Positions 16,152-22,592 of a stretch of 32,422 bases of DNA are shown piece by piece (positions within the stretch are counted from its first letter, which is position 1; every line of letters starts with the position of its first letter). The stretch is from Candidatus Kaiserbacteria bacterium. Lineage in GTDB: Bacteria > Patescibacteriota > Minisyncoccia > Phycocordibacterales > UBA2100. The position numbers and the translations under genes are program-made. The stretch is taken from contig JALWTP010000001.1 in NCBI GenBank assembly GCA_027082835.1, positions 1 through 32,422 on the forward strand, read 5' to 3'. The notes under the pieces were generated by a model that was not told the origin of the DNA, did not search any database, and was given only the letters and a program-made list of their open reading frames with translations.

Positions 16152-17474
16152 ATGTTTATTAAATCATTTTTCAAATTTATTGTTGTTGAAATACTAACGA
16201 TAGAAGCACGCATAGTGTTGTGGAAATATAAACCGAGTATTATCTCGGTGACGGGAAGCGTGGGAAAGACAAGCACGAAAGACGCGGTCTATGCTGCCTT
16301 GGAAGACTCACTTTACATACGCAAAAGTGAAAAGAGTTTTAATGGTGAGATTGGCATTCCGCTTACGGTGCTGGGATGTCCTACCGGATGGAACAATCCA
16401 TTTAAGTGGCTCAAAAATATTTTCACCGGATTGGCGCTCATACTGTTGCCAAATCACTATCCTAAATGGCTTGTACTTGAAGTGGGGGCGGACCATCCCG
16501 GCGATATAGAGAGGATATCAAAATGGCTACACTCGGATGTTGTCATTATTACTTCGCTTCCTGACATACCAGTACATGTTGCTCACTTTAAGTCACCACA
16601 AGAAGTGATTACGGAAAAGCTATATCTTATCAAGACACTTAAAAATCAAGGGACTCTAATACTCAATGGTGACGACAAAAATACGCGTGAGCTTAAAGAG
16701 CGATACCCAGATATCTATACGCTTTTGTATGGTTTGGAATTGCATAACGATGTCGCTGCAACACATGTGGCTATTGATTACGATGCAAACAAGGTACCAT
16801 GTGGAATGAAGTTCAATGTGGAAGAGAGAGGTTCAAGTATGCCGGTTTCTTTCAAAGGGCGCCTCGGTCCTCAACAGGTCATTCCGATAGTTGCGGCGTT
16901 TGCCACCGCTCGCGTGGTGGGGGTGAGTCCTCTGATGGTTGTACGGTCGCTGAAAAAAGGGTGTGGTTCTCCGGGTAGGATGCGAATACTCAGTGGGCAT
17001 AACGATAGTACTATTATAGATGACAGCTACAACTCATCGCCTGAGGCTCTTCGTGCGGCGCTTACGGTACTCAAGAAAATAGAAACAAAAGGGAAGAAAT
17101 GGGCGATTATTGGTGATATGCGCGAATTGGGTAACTATAGCAAAAAAGCACATCAAAAAGCTGGGGTATATGTCGCAAGTATTGCAGATGAGTTGGTAAC
17201 GGTTGGCGAGGAGAGTTTGGTTTTAGCAACGGCGGCGCGTGAGGCAGGTATGGCAGAGGAACATATACATAGTTTTGGATACGATGAGTCCGCAAAAGCG
17301 GGGAGGTTTGTGCGAAAGCACATACAGCCAAATGATATAATTCTCGGTAAAGGATCACAAAATCACATTCGCATTGAGCGTGCTGTAAGAGAGTTGTTGA
17401 AGGATGTTACGCTCGCAAAAACAGTTTTGGTGCGACAAGATGATGAGTGGAATATCTTACGCCGTAACAGTTGA
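16152..17474 (+). CDS. murF: MurF-type Mur ligase lacking the N-terminal domain
   Basis: ATP-dependent ligase that by family would add D-Ala-D-Ala to UDP-MurNAc-tripeptide. It has 440 residues. The ATP loop TGSVGKTS lies at residues 34-41, whereas in classical MurF about 100 residues of UDP-substrate domain precede it; here only a short hydrophobic N-terminus (FIKSFFKFIVVEIL) is present. The central domain has VLEVGADHPGDIE and TLILNGDD. The C-terminal domain has GSPGRMRIL and the MurF-typical DDSYNSSPEAL. The hydrophobic N-terminus may tether it to the membrane. It ends the shortened division cluster; no other mur genes occur here. A related Mur ligase specificity is possible. Confidence 0.82.
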   Translation: MFIKSFFKFIVVEILTIEARIVLWKYKPSIISVTGSVGKTSTKDAVYAALEDSLYIRKSEKSFNGEIGIPLTVLGCPTGWNNPFKWLKNIFTGLALILLPNHYPKWLVLEVGADHPGDIERISKWLHSDVVIITSLPDIPVHVAHFKSPQEVITEKLYLIKTLKNQGTLILNGDDKNTRELKERYPDIYTLLYGLELHNDVAATHVAIDYDANKVPCGMKFNVEERGSSMPVSFKGRLGPQQVIPIVAAFATARVVGVSPLMVVRSLKKGCGSPGRMRILSGHNDSTIIDDSYNSSPEALRAALTVLKKIETKGKKWAIIGDMRELGNYSKKAHQKAGVYVASIADELVTVGEESLVLATAAREAGMAEEHIHSFGYDESAKAGRFVRKHIQPNDIILGKGSQNHIRIERAVRELLKDVTLAKTVLVRQDDEWNILRRNS

Positions 17475-17501
17475 TTTTTATATAAACGGAGCGTATGCTA
17501 C

Positions 17502-17590
17502 TAATGGCCTTAACTTAAGTGCGGCCATTACCCCTTGCAGGACCAATGTTCCCCCCAGAACTGTCCCCTCCTGCGAGGGGCTTTCTTTTA
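17502..17590 (+). terminator. Structured murF 3' region and terminator
   Basis: First hairpin: TAATGGCC (17502-17509) with GGCCATTA (17523-17530). The terminator is CCCCTC-CTGC-GAGGGG (17565-17580) followed by CTTTCTTTT. The 3' arm can also pair with an upstream CCCCTTGCAGGA (17531-17542), which gives an alternative 12-bp stem with one G-U pair. Confidence 0.65.
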
Positions 17591-17613
17591 CTTTATTTAT
17601 ATGACATTTTTGC

Positions 17614-17619
17614 TATAGT
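17614..17619 (+). promoter_or_regulatory. Extended -10 of tRNA-Glu
   Basis: TGCTATAGT, with the hexamer 13 nt before the mature tRNA 5' end. Confidence 0.45.
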
Positions 17620-17632
17620 AGGCAGACAACTT

Positions 17633-17704
17633 GGCGCGTTCGTCTAACGGCTAGGACACCGCCCTCTCACGGCGGCAATACGGGTTCGATTCCCGTACGC
17701 GTCA
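17633..17704 (+). tRNA. tRNA-Glu (CTC anticodon)
   Basis: A 72-nt cloverleaf. The acceptor GGCGCGT pairs with ACGCGTC (one G-U). The anticodon stem CCGCC/GGCGG encloses loop CTCTCAC with anticodon CTC. The T arm is ACGGG-TTCGATT-CCCGT, the discriminator A. CCA is not encoded. It decodes GAG. A bidirectional terminator follows. Confidence 0.93.
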
Positions 17705-17710
17705 CACACA

Positions 17711-17750
17711 AAAAAGAAAACCGACAGGCTTGCCTGTCGGTTTTCTTTTT
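17711..17750. terminator. Bidirectional terminator between tRNA-Glu and csp
   Basis: CCGACAGGC / GCCTGTCGG with a 2-nt centre (17721-17740), extended by complementary A-rich and T-rich flanks. It ends tRNA-Glu on the plus strand and csp on the minus strand. Confidence 0.85.
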
Positions 17751-17788
17751 TAAGATTTCTCTTGTTTGCTTTGCAGTAGGGAAAGGTA

Positions 17789-17989
17789 TTATACCTTGCT
17801 TACTTGCTCTGCTTGTGGACCTTTTTGTCCATCAACAACATTGAATTCCACTGTATCGTTTTCACGAAGATCGTCAAAAGCTACATTTTGGAGTTCGTTT
17901 GCGTGGAAAAAGAGATCTTTTTCTTCACCGTCTACTTTGATAAAGCCGTAGCCTTTATCCATAAGACGAGCAATAGTTCCTTGTGTCAT
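17789..17989 (-). CDS. Cold-shock domain protein
   Basis: Single-stranded nucleic-acid-binding protein of 66 residues, one cold-shock domain. RNP1 is KGYGFIKV (about 12-19) and RNP2 is DLFFHA (about 25-30). The end is QKGPQAEQVSKV, the normal family finish. It probably acts as an RNA chaperone. A TATTAT hexamer lies 17 nt before the ATG, so a short leader is likely. Confidence 0.94.
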   Translation of the reverse strand: MTQGTIARLMDKGYGFIKVDGEEKDLFFHANELQNVAFDDLRENDTVEFNVVDGQKGPQAEQVSKV

Positions 17990-18006
17990 TTATTGGAATT
18001 TAAAAA

Positions 18007-18012
18007 ATAATA
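18007..18012 (-). promoter_or_regulatory. Possible -10 of csp
   Basis: TATTAT on the minus strand, 17 nt before the csp ATG. In the rest of 17990-18146 I see only AT-rich sequence. Confidence 0.3.
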
Positions 18013-18146
18013 CTTCAAATAATCTACCTACAAATGAAACTCGACTACTATTACCTTTGATAGGGTTACTTGATACGGAGCATTAAATCATATTTAGAGT
18101 TGTATGTCAATGTATATTTTGGATTGCACTTAACGCACCAGAACAA

Positions 18147-18881
18147 CTACACCAAAGCTTTTTGTAGTCTTTTAGTTAGGTGCTTTGCATACTTTCTACC
18201 AAAAAAGAGGAATAATAATATTATAACCGCGAGAATGACAGAGAGCGTTATGTTTTGCTGGTGAGCACTATGTCCGAGGTATGTGGTTAAAATAGACAGT
18301 GTCATTATACCAGTCGTCCAAGAGAGTATAAATGTTTTGTAGCGCATTTGTATAAGCCCGGATGTGTAGCCGGTAATGTTTGCAGTCCCGACCGGTATGA
18401 GTGCAAGAAAGAAAACATTCCTCCCGGTGATGTAGGTTTTGTATGTCTCTATTTTTGAGAAGAAAACGGGGAACTTCTCTTTGGTTAGAAAAGGTCTGAT
18501 GATGTGCTTTCCTATTGCAAAATTAACTGAGGCTCCTAGTACTTCGCCCACAAGAATGAGCGCAATGGAGGTAATAGGAGTGAATAAGTAACCGCCAATA
18601 AGGCCGAGTGTAGAACTGGGTAGCGGGCTCATAACGGTGAGGGCTACTATAAGAGCAAATACTATATATGAGAATATACCTGCACTTTGTACGAAGGCAA
18701 TGATGGTTTGTGCATTTATAACATAATTCTCGCGTATTTCGTTGCCGAGAATATATAAAAGTATAAAAATAAGTCCGGTAATAATGCCGTATATAAAAAA
18801 CCTACTTCGTGGAATGCGAAATGGTGTTACTTCTACTAATCTTTCTAGAAATCGTTTAAATATCGTAATTGGTATAAACAC
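18147..18881 (-). CDS. VTT/DedA-type (TVP38-like) membrane protein
   Basis: A 244-residue integral membrane protein with about five to six hydrophobic helices. It contains SPLPSSTLGLIGGYLF, GEVLGASVNFAIGKHI and FLALIPVGTANITGYTSGLI, the pattern of the VTT (SNARE-associated/DedA/TVP38) family, which includes proteins implicated in lipid scrambling and membrane homeostasis. The substrate is unknown. The start is GTG, supported by a TATACT hexamer 6 nt upstream. It is monocistronic between tRNA-Leu and csp on the same strand. Confidence 0.78.
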   Translation of the reverse strand: MFIPITIFKRFLERLVEVTPFRIPRSRFFIYGIITGLIFILLYILGNEIRENYVINAQTIIAFVQSAGIFSYIVFALIVALTVMSPLPSSTLGLIGGYLFTPITSIALILVGEVLGASVNFAIGKHIIRPFLTKEKFPVFFSKIETYKTYITGRNVFFLALIPVGTANITGYTSGLIQMRYKTFILSWTTGIMTLSILTTYLGHSAHQQNITLSVILAVIILLFLFFGRKYAKHLTKRLQKALV

Positions 18882-18887
18882 AGTTAT

Positions 18888-18893
18888 AGTATA
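18888..18893 (-). promoter_or_regulatory. -10 hexamer of the VTT gene
   Basis: TATACT on the minus strand, 6 nt before the GTG start. Leaderless-type. Confidence 0.45.
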
Positions 18894-18932
18894 TCAAACA
18901 TTTAATACCGGTAGAGGATATTCACATTTACT

Positions 18933-19000
18933 AACAAACAAAAAACCCGACGCTATTCGCGTAGGGTTCCTTTGTTTGTTAGTGCCGAAGGGGGGAATCG
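18933..19000 (-). repeat. Direct repeat copy A: tRNA-Leu 3' end plus terminator
   Basis: 68 bp, matching 19133-19201 apart from one missing A. It carries the last 17 or so bases of tRNA-Leu and the downstream terminator hairpin (18944-18968, T-run on the minus strand). No tRNA body precedes it. Confidence 0.85.
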
Positions 19001-19132
19001 GTCACCTTTGCTAGATATTTTATTCGCGCTTCACGCTCTAAAATATCAAGCGACGCGACCCCGACGGCGCTTTCCGTCTCCGCTGTGCTACGACGGTCTT
19101 CGAGCGCGCCTCTTTTCGATTCCCCATTCAGC
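19001..19132. other. GC-rich spacer between the tRNA 3'-end repeats
   Basis: 132 bp, no convincing gene. It holds two hairpins: GATATTTTA (19014-19022) with TAAAATATC (19039-19047), and GACGG/CCGTC (19063-19078). It is richer in CpG than its surroundings. It may be leftover DNA from an excised element or a decayed tRNA copy. Confidence 0.5.
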
Positions 19133-19201
19133 AACAAACAAAAAAACCCGACGCTATTCGCGTAGGGTTCCTTTGTTTGTTAGTGCCGAAGGGGGGAATC
19201 G
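19133..19201 (-). repeat. Direct repeat copy B: tRNA-Leu 3' end plus terminator
   Basis: 69 bp, almost identical to copy A 200 bp away. It includes the true 3' end of tRNA-Leu and its terminator (stem 19145-19169 followed by seven T on the minus strand). Confidence 0.9.
19138..19169 (-). terminator. tRNA-Leu terminator
   Basis: AACCCTACGC / GCGTCGGGTT stem with one mismatch, followed by a T-run on the minus strand. Confidence 0.8.
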
Positions 19202-19265
19202 AACCCCCACTCCCGAAGGAATGCGATTTTGAGTCGCACGCGTCTACCAATTCCGCCACCTCGGC
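19184..19265 (-). tRNA. tRNA-Leu (CAA anticodon)
   Basis: An 82-nt class II tRNA with a long variable arm. The acceptor GCCGAGG pairs with CTTCGGC, the anticodon loop CTCAAAA gives CAA, the variable arm contains TTCCTTCGGGA and the T arm TGGGGG-TTCGATT-CCCCCC. The discriminator is A and CCA is not encoded. It decodes UUG. A TATAAA (19278-19283) lies 12 nt upstream. Confidence 0.93.
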
Positions 19266-19284
19266 AATTTCTCTATTTTTATAC
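19243..19284 (-). repeat. 42-bp repeat: tRNA-Leu 5' part plus upstream flank, copy 1
   Basis: Identical to 19334-19375. It covers the first 23 bases of tRNA-Leu and the TATAAA-bearing upstream flank. Confidence 0.9.
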
Positions 19285-19356
19285 ACTTCCGAGGAATGCG
19301 CAACTGACTATTGGGAGTCGCACACATGGTGTTTCTACCAATTCCGCCACCTCGGC
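19285..19356 (-). pseudogene. Degenerate tRNA-Leu copy without T arm
   Basis: The 5' part is identical to tRNA-Leu. The anticodon-arm region is altered by inserted bases, the variable-arm TTCCTCGG remains, and the whole T arm is missing. Its ends can still pair over 6 bp (CCGAGG with CCTCGG). No normal anticodon loop can be drawn. Most likely a decayed tandem copy. Confidence 0.65.
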
Positions 19357-19375
19357 AATTTCTCTATTTTTATAC
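19334..19375 (-). repeat. 42-bp repeat: tRNA-Leu 5' part plus upstream flank, copy 2
   Basis: Identical to 19243-19284, 91 bp away. It forms the 5' part of the degenerate tRNA copy. Confidence 0.9.
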
Positions 19376-19495
19376 TTTTGAAGTATATATACTCTTTCGT
19401 TTAGAGTGCTCTTATTGTACATATTTTTCTCACAATTGCATGTTACACGCACCTTCTTTCCACTTGTTCACAATTTATAAGAGAGGCAACTATGA

Positions 19496-19501
19496 TATAC
19501 T
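19496..19501 (+). promoter_or_regulatory. -10 hexamer of parB
   Basis: TGATATACT (extended -10), hexamer 8 nt before ATG 19510. It argues against the in-frame start at 19492, which would lie within the promoter. Confidence 0.5.
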
Positions 19502-19509
19502 ATGCGCGT

Positions 19510-20658
19510 ATGGCATCAGACTTTTATGACAATTCGGTTTTTTGGATAGAGGTGGAGCGCATCCATCCCAATCCATTCCAGCCACGAAAAGAGTTTGATC
19601 AGATGGCTCTTGAGAGTCTTGCTGACTCCATTAAACAATACGGAGTACTGCAGCCACTTGTAGTAACACGAAAAGAAAGAGAGCGAAGCGATGGTGGTAT
19701 ATCCGTAGAGTATGAACTAGTAGCAGGAGAGCGAAGGCTTCGTGCATCTAAGCTTGCATCATTGCGGCAGGTTCCAGTGCTTATTCGTAGCGCAGAAGAC
19801 ACCGACAAAATGAAGCTTGAAATAGCCATTATTGAAAACTTACAACGAGAAGATTTGAATCCGATAGACCGAGCACTTGCATTTAAGCAACTTGCCGATA
19901 ACTTTAACCTCAAGCATATTGAAATTGCAAAGAAGGTGGGAAAGAGTAGAGAGTATGTATCCAATTCACTTCGTCTTTTGTCACTACCTGAAGAAGTAAA
20001 AGAGTCGGTTATAGCAGGGAAAATAACCGAGGGACACACTCGTCCGCTTCTTATGCTTGTAGATCGTCCTGAAGAGCAACAAAAACTACATAATGAAATA
20101 ATAGAGCGACATGTCACCGTGCGCGAGGCAGAGAGAATAGCTCGTGGTATCGCAACCGAACGAGCGCGGAAGAAAGATTTGCCTCTGGAACTTGAAAAAC
20201 TTGAAAAAGAACTCAGTGAAAAGCTCGGTACACGCGTGCAAATAGAGCAACGAGAAAAGGGGGGAAAATTGCACATAGACTTTTATTCACCCGACGACAT
20301 CCAAACGCTTTTAAACAAAGTCTTAAATGCCTCTATGCAACAAGCACAGCCAGCACCGATGGAAAATATTCAAGAGGACGCAAGTACTACAGATGAGATA
20401 GTAGTGGATATAGTAGAAACTGACAAGGTGAATAAAGACGAGAGTATTGCAAGCGAAGACAATATGGTTAAGTCACCACTTATGGCGTTTGTAGAGGACA
20501 ATGGGGTGTGTGAGGAAAATATAACAAACACACAACAGTCATCGCCGATCGAGGAAGGGCAATTGTCGGAAAGTGTGGATATGTTTAATGAGAATACCGA
20601 AAGCGAAATGGATTCTGATGAGGACGATATTTATTCTCTCAAAAATTTTGTTGTATAA
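19510..20658 (+). CDS. parB: ParB/Spo0J chromosome partition protein
   Basis: CTP-dependent DNA clamp loading at parS and used in chromosome segregation, 382 residues. The N-terminal nuclease-like domain has PNPFQPRKEFD, GERRLRA (73-79, CTP site) and ENLQREDLNPIDRA (109-122). The helix-turn-helix region follows (EIAKKVGKSREYVSNSLRLL), then a dimerisation end resembling other ParBs at about 256-272. After this comes an extra tail of about 110 residues rich in Asp and Glu, not part of the core family. No parA is in the window. It converges on rel with a 3-bp gap. Confidence 0.92.
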   Translation: MASDFYDNSVFWIEVERIHPNPFQPRKEFDQMALESLADSIKQYGVLQPLVVTRKERERSDGGISVEYELVAGERRLRASKLASLRQVPVLIRSAEDTDKMKLEIAIIENLQREDLNPIDRALAFKQLADNFNLKHIEIAKKVGKSREYVSNSLRLLSLPEEVKESVIAGKITEGHTRPLLMLVDRPEEQQKLHNEIIERHVTVREAERIARGIATERARKKDLPLELEKLEKELSEKLGTRVQIEQREKGGKLHIDFYSPDDIQTLLNKVLNASMQQAQPAPMENIQEDASTTDEIVVDIVETDKVNKDESIASEDNMVKSPLMAFVEDNGVCEENITNTQQSSPIEEGQLSESVDMFNENTESEMDSDEDDIYSLKNFVV

Positions 20659-20661
20659 AAC

Positions 20662-22257
20662 TTAGCTATCGGTTTGGTGAGACCCTTGTGGAGTGAGGTA
20701 TGCTTTTATATGTCGCTTTGCTAGAGATGTCTTTGCCAGTGAAAGCCATTTTTGTGTGGGGTGTGATTTGGGGCTGGTGGTAATTTCAACCACATCACCA
20801 TTTTTCAGTGGGGTATCGAGTGATGCCAATTTGCCATTTACTTTTGCGCCCGACATATGGTTTCCGATTTCCGAATGGATGGCATAGGCGAAGTCTATCG
20901 GACTTGCGTTGATAGGGAGGTCAATAACATCACCACGAGGAGTAAAGACAAATACACGAAAATTAAAGAAGTCACTTTTAATGTCTTGTAAGAATGCCTT
21001 TGGGTCTGAATTGCTTGAAAGCTTTGGATCGCCTATATTTTTGAGCCATTCAGGGGTCTCGGCGTTTGAATAGGTATTTTCTCCATTTTCAGTGTGTCCC
21101 TGGCTCTCCATCCATATGCGCGCAGGTATAAACTGGCGTATCCAGCTCATCGCTCCGCCTCGGGAGTGATTACCTCGTGTTGTTGCTTCTTTGTAAGTAA
21201 AGTGTGATGCCACACCCCACTGTGCTTCTTTGTGCATTTCTTCGGTGCGTATTTGTATTTCTATGTTGTCGTTTTCGCCTGTGTGTACGGTAGTGTGTAT
21301 ACTGCGATATCCGTTTGGCTTTGGGGCGGCGATGTAGTCTTTCAATCTGCCGTATAGTGGGCGCCATTCACTGTGTACAATACCCAATACTGTATAGCAG
21401 TCGCTCACGGTTGGCACGATTATTCGCAGTGCCCAAATATCATTTATCTGTGCGCTGTCCCAATTTTTGCGCTCAAGTTTTCGGTATAAACTATAGAGAC
21501 CTTTGATCCTACTCATTGTGCGAAACTTTTTCACTCCATACTCTCCCAGTTTCTTCCGCAAGTTATTATGTATGTGCTCCAGTCGTTTCAATTCTTCTCC
21601 GCCCATTTCTTTAAATATCTGCTTTGTTCGTTTGTATTCTTCGGGGTATGCAAAAGGGAACACTGCATCTTCTATTTCTCGCTTCATTACTCCCATTCCG
21701 AGACGGTCTGCTATAGGAGCGTATATTTCCAGTGTTTCGTGTGCTATGCGACTGCGTTTGTCTTCGCGCGGCACAAATTCAAGCGTGTGTGCATTGTGTA
21801 GACGGTCGGCAAGTTTGATGAGCATTACCCGCACATCTTGCGATGTCGCAGCAAACAATTTTCGTAGACTTTCCGTGTGGCGTTGCATCCCGTGATAGCG
21901 CACATGACCTAATTTCGTTACTCCCTCTACCAAATTTGCCACTTCCTCGCTGGTTGCCTGTGCAATTTGTTCGTGTGTTATATCGCTGTCTTCCAGGGTA
22001 TCGTGCAAAAGCCCAGCAGATACAATGGTCGGACCCATACCTATCTTTGCAAGATACAAAGCGGTGCATACAACATGGTTAAGATATGGCTCTCCCGAGT
22101 ATCGCTTTTGTCCGCGATGTGCTTTTCTTGCCAATTCGTATGCGCGCGTCACAAAGTCTTTGTCTGATTGCACCTTAAGCTCCATTTTCTCTAAAATATC
22201 AAAAAGTGCTTTTGGAGCGGTTGGCGTCTTGTTCTTACTTGTTGCCTTTTCTGCCAT
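20662..22257 (-). CDS. rel: Bifunctional (p)ppGpp synthetase/hydrolase Rel
   Basis: Makes and degrades the alarmone (p)ppGpp. It has 531 residues. The HD hydrolase domain has H61, LLHDTLED with H85-D86, and KLADRLHN (148-155). The synthetase domain has RIKGLYSLYRKL, then GRLKDYIAAPKPNGYRSIH (about 303-321). A TGS domain lies at about 434-496. It stops soon after TGS, so the ZFD and ACT domains of long RelA/SpoT proteins are missing, which may alter ribosome sensing. Both active sites look intact. ATG is supported by a TACTAT hexamer 6 nt upstream. Confidence 0.93.
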   Translation of the reverse strand: MAEKATSKNKTPTAPKALFDILEKMELKVQSDKDFVTRAYELARKAHRGQKRYSGEPYLNHVVCTALYLAKIGMGPTIVSAGLLHDTLEDSDITHEQIAQATSEEVANLVEGVTKLGHVRYHGMQRHTESLRKLFAATSQDVRVMLIKLADRLHNAHTLEFVPREDKRSRIAHETLEIYAPIADRLGMGVMKREIEDAVFPFAYPEEYKRTKQIFKEMGGEELKRLEHIHNNLRKKLGEYGVKKFRTMSRIKGLYSLYRKLERKNWDSAQINDIWALRIIVPTVSDCYTVLGIVHSEWRPLYGRLKDYIAAPKPNGYRSIHTTVHTGENDNIEIQIRTEEMHKEAQWGVASHFTYKEATTRGNHSRGGAMSWIRQFIPARIWMESQGHTENGENTYSNAETPEWLKNIGDPKLSSNSDPKAFLQDIKSDFFNFRVFVFTPRGDVIDLPINASPIDFAYAIHSEIGNHMSGAKVNGKLASLDTPLKNGDVVEITTSPKSHPTQKWLSLAKTSLAKRHIKAYLTPQGSHQTDS

Positions 22258-22263
22258 AGCTAT

Positions 22264-22269
22264 ATAGTA
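22264..22269 (-). promoter_or_regulatory. -10 hexamer of rel
   Basis: TACTAT on the minus strand, 6 nt before the ATG. Leaderless-type. Confidence 0.45.
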
Positions 22270-22334
22270 CGGTACTCTTGCATTTTATCAAAATATATCT
22301 ACCCTATTGTGTTGGGAACTGTAGGAGAAAAAGG

Positions 22335-22538
22335 ATGACACAGTTAATGCCGGAGGATGTGCTTCGCGGCAGCAAGGTCGCCACACATCAGTGCCTTCAG
22401 TGCGGGAAATATATGTACATTCCGCCGGAGGTGCAAAAGATGCGCGAAATCATAAAACACGATATGGGTTTTATGGTGTTGCGCCCCGAACAACGAATGG
22501 TGTTTGTTGCGCAAGAGTTCAAAAAGCGCTTGGTGTAA
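22335..22538 (+). CDS. Unknown 67-residue protein with CxxC motif
   Basis: I do not recognise it. The protein begins MTQLMPEDVLRG and contains HQCLQCGKYMYIPPEV, a single CxxC that could be half of a zinc site, then a predicted helical half with REIIKHDMGFMVLRPEQR and FVAQEFKKRLV. No signal peptide. The ATG is preceded by TAGGAG and a second AAGG, and an in-frame ATG at 22278 lacks such a site. It is followed by a good terminator, so it forms its own unit, divergent from rel and convergent with topA. Confidence 0.6.
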   Translation: MTQLMPEDVLRGSKVATHQCLQCGKYMYIPPEVQKMREIIKHDMGFMVLRPEQRMVFVAQEFKKRLV

Positions 22539-22562
22539 CGGAGCAGAAACCGTAGGAACTGA

Positions 22563-22592
22563 AAATCGCGCAGAGATGCGCGATTTCTTTTT
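22563..22592 (+). terminator. Terminator of the 67-aa gene
   Basis: AAATCGCGC pairs with GCGCGATTT across a 6-nt loop (22563-22586), followed by CTTTTTATTT. Confidence 0.8.

Noticed and set aside
18972-19232. Open frame of 86 codons over the tRNA-Leu repeats
   Set aside because: It is a translation of tRNA and terminator sequence, a well-known annotation artefact.
19440-19448. TGTTACACG, a perfect left half of a parS site, about 60 bp before parB
   Set aside because: The right half does not match, and one such half-site is expected by chance in a window of this size.
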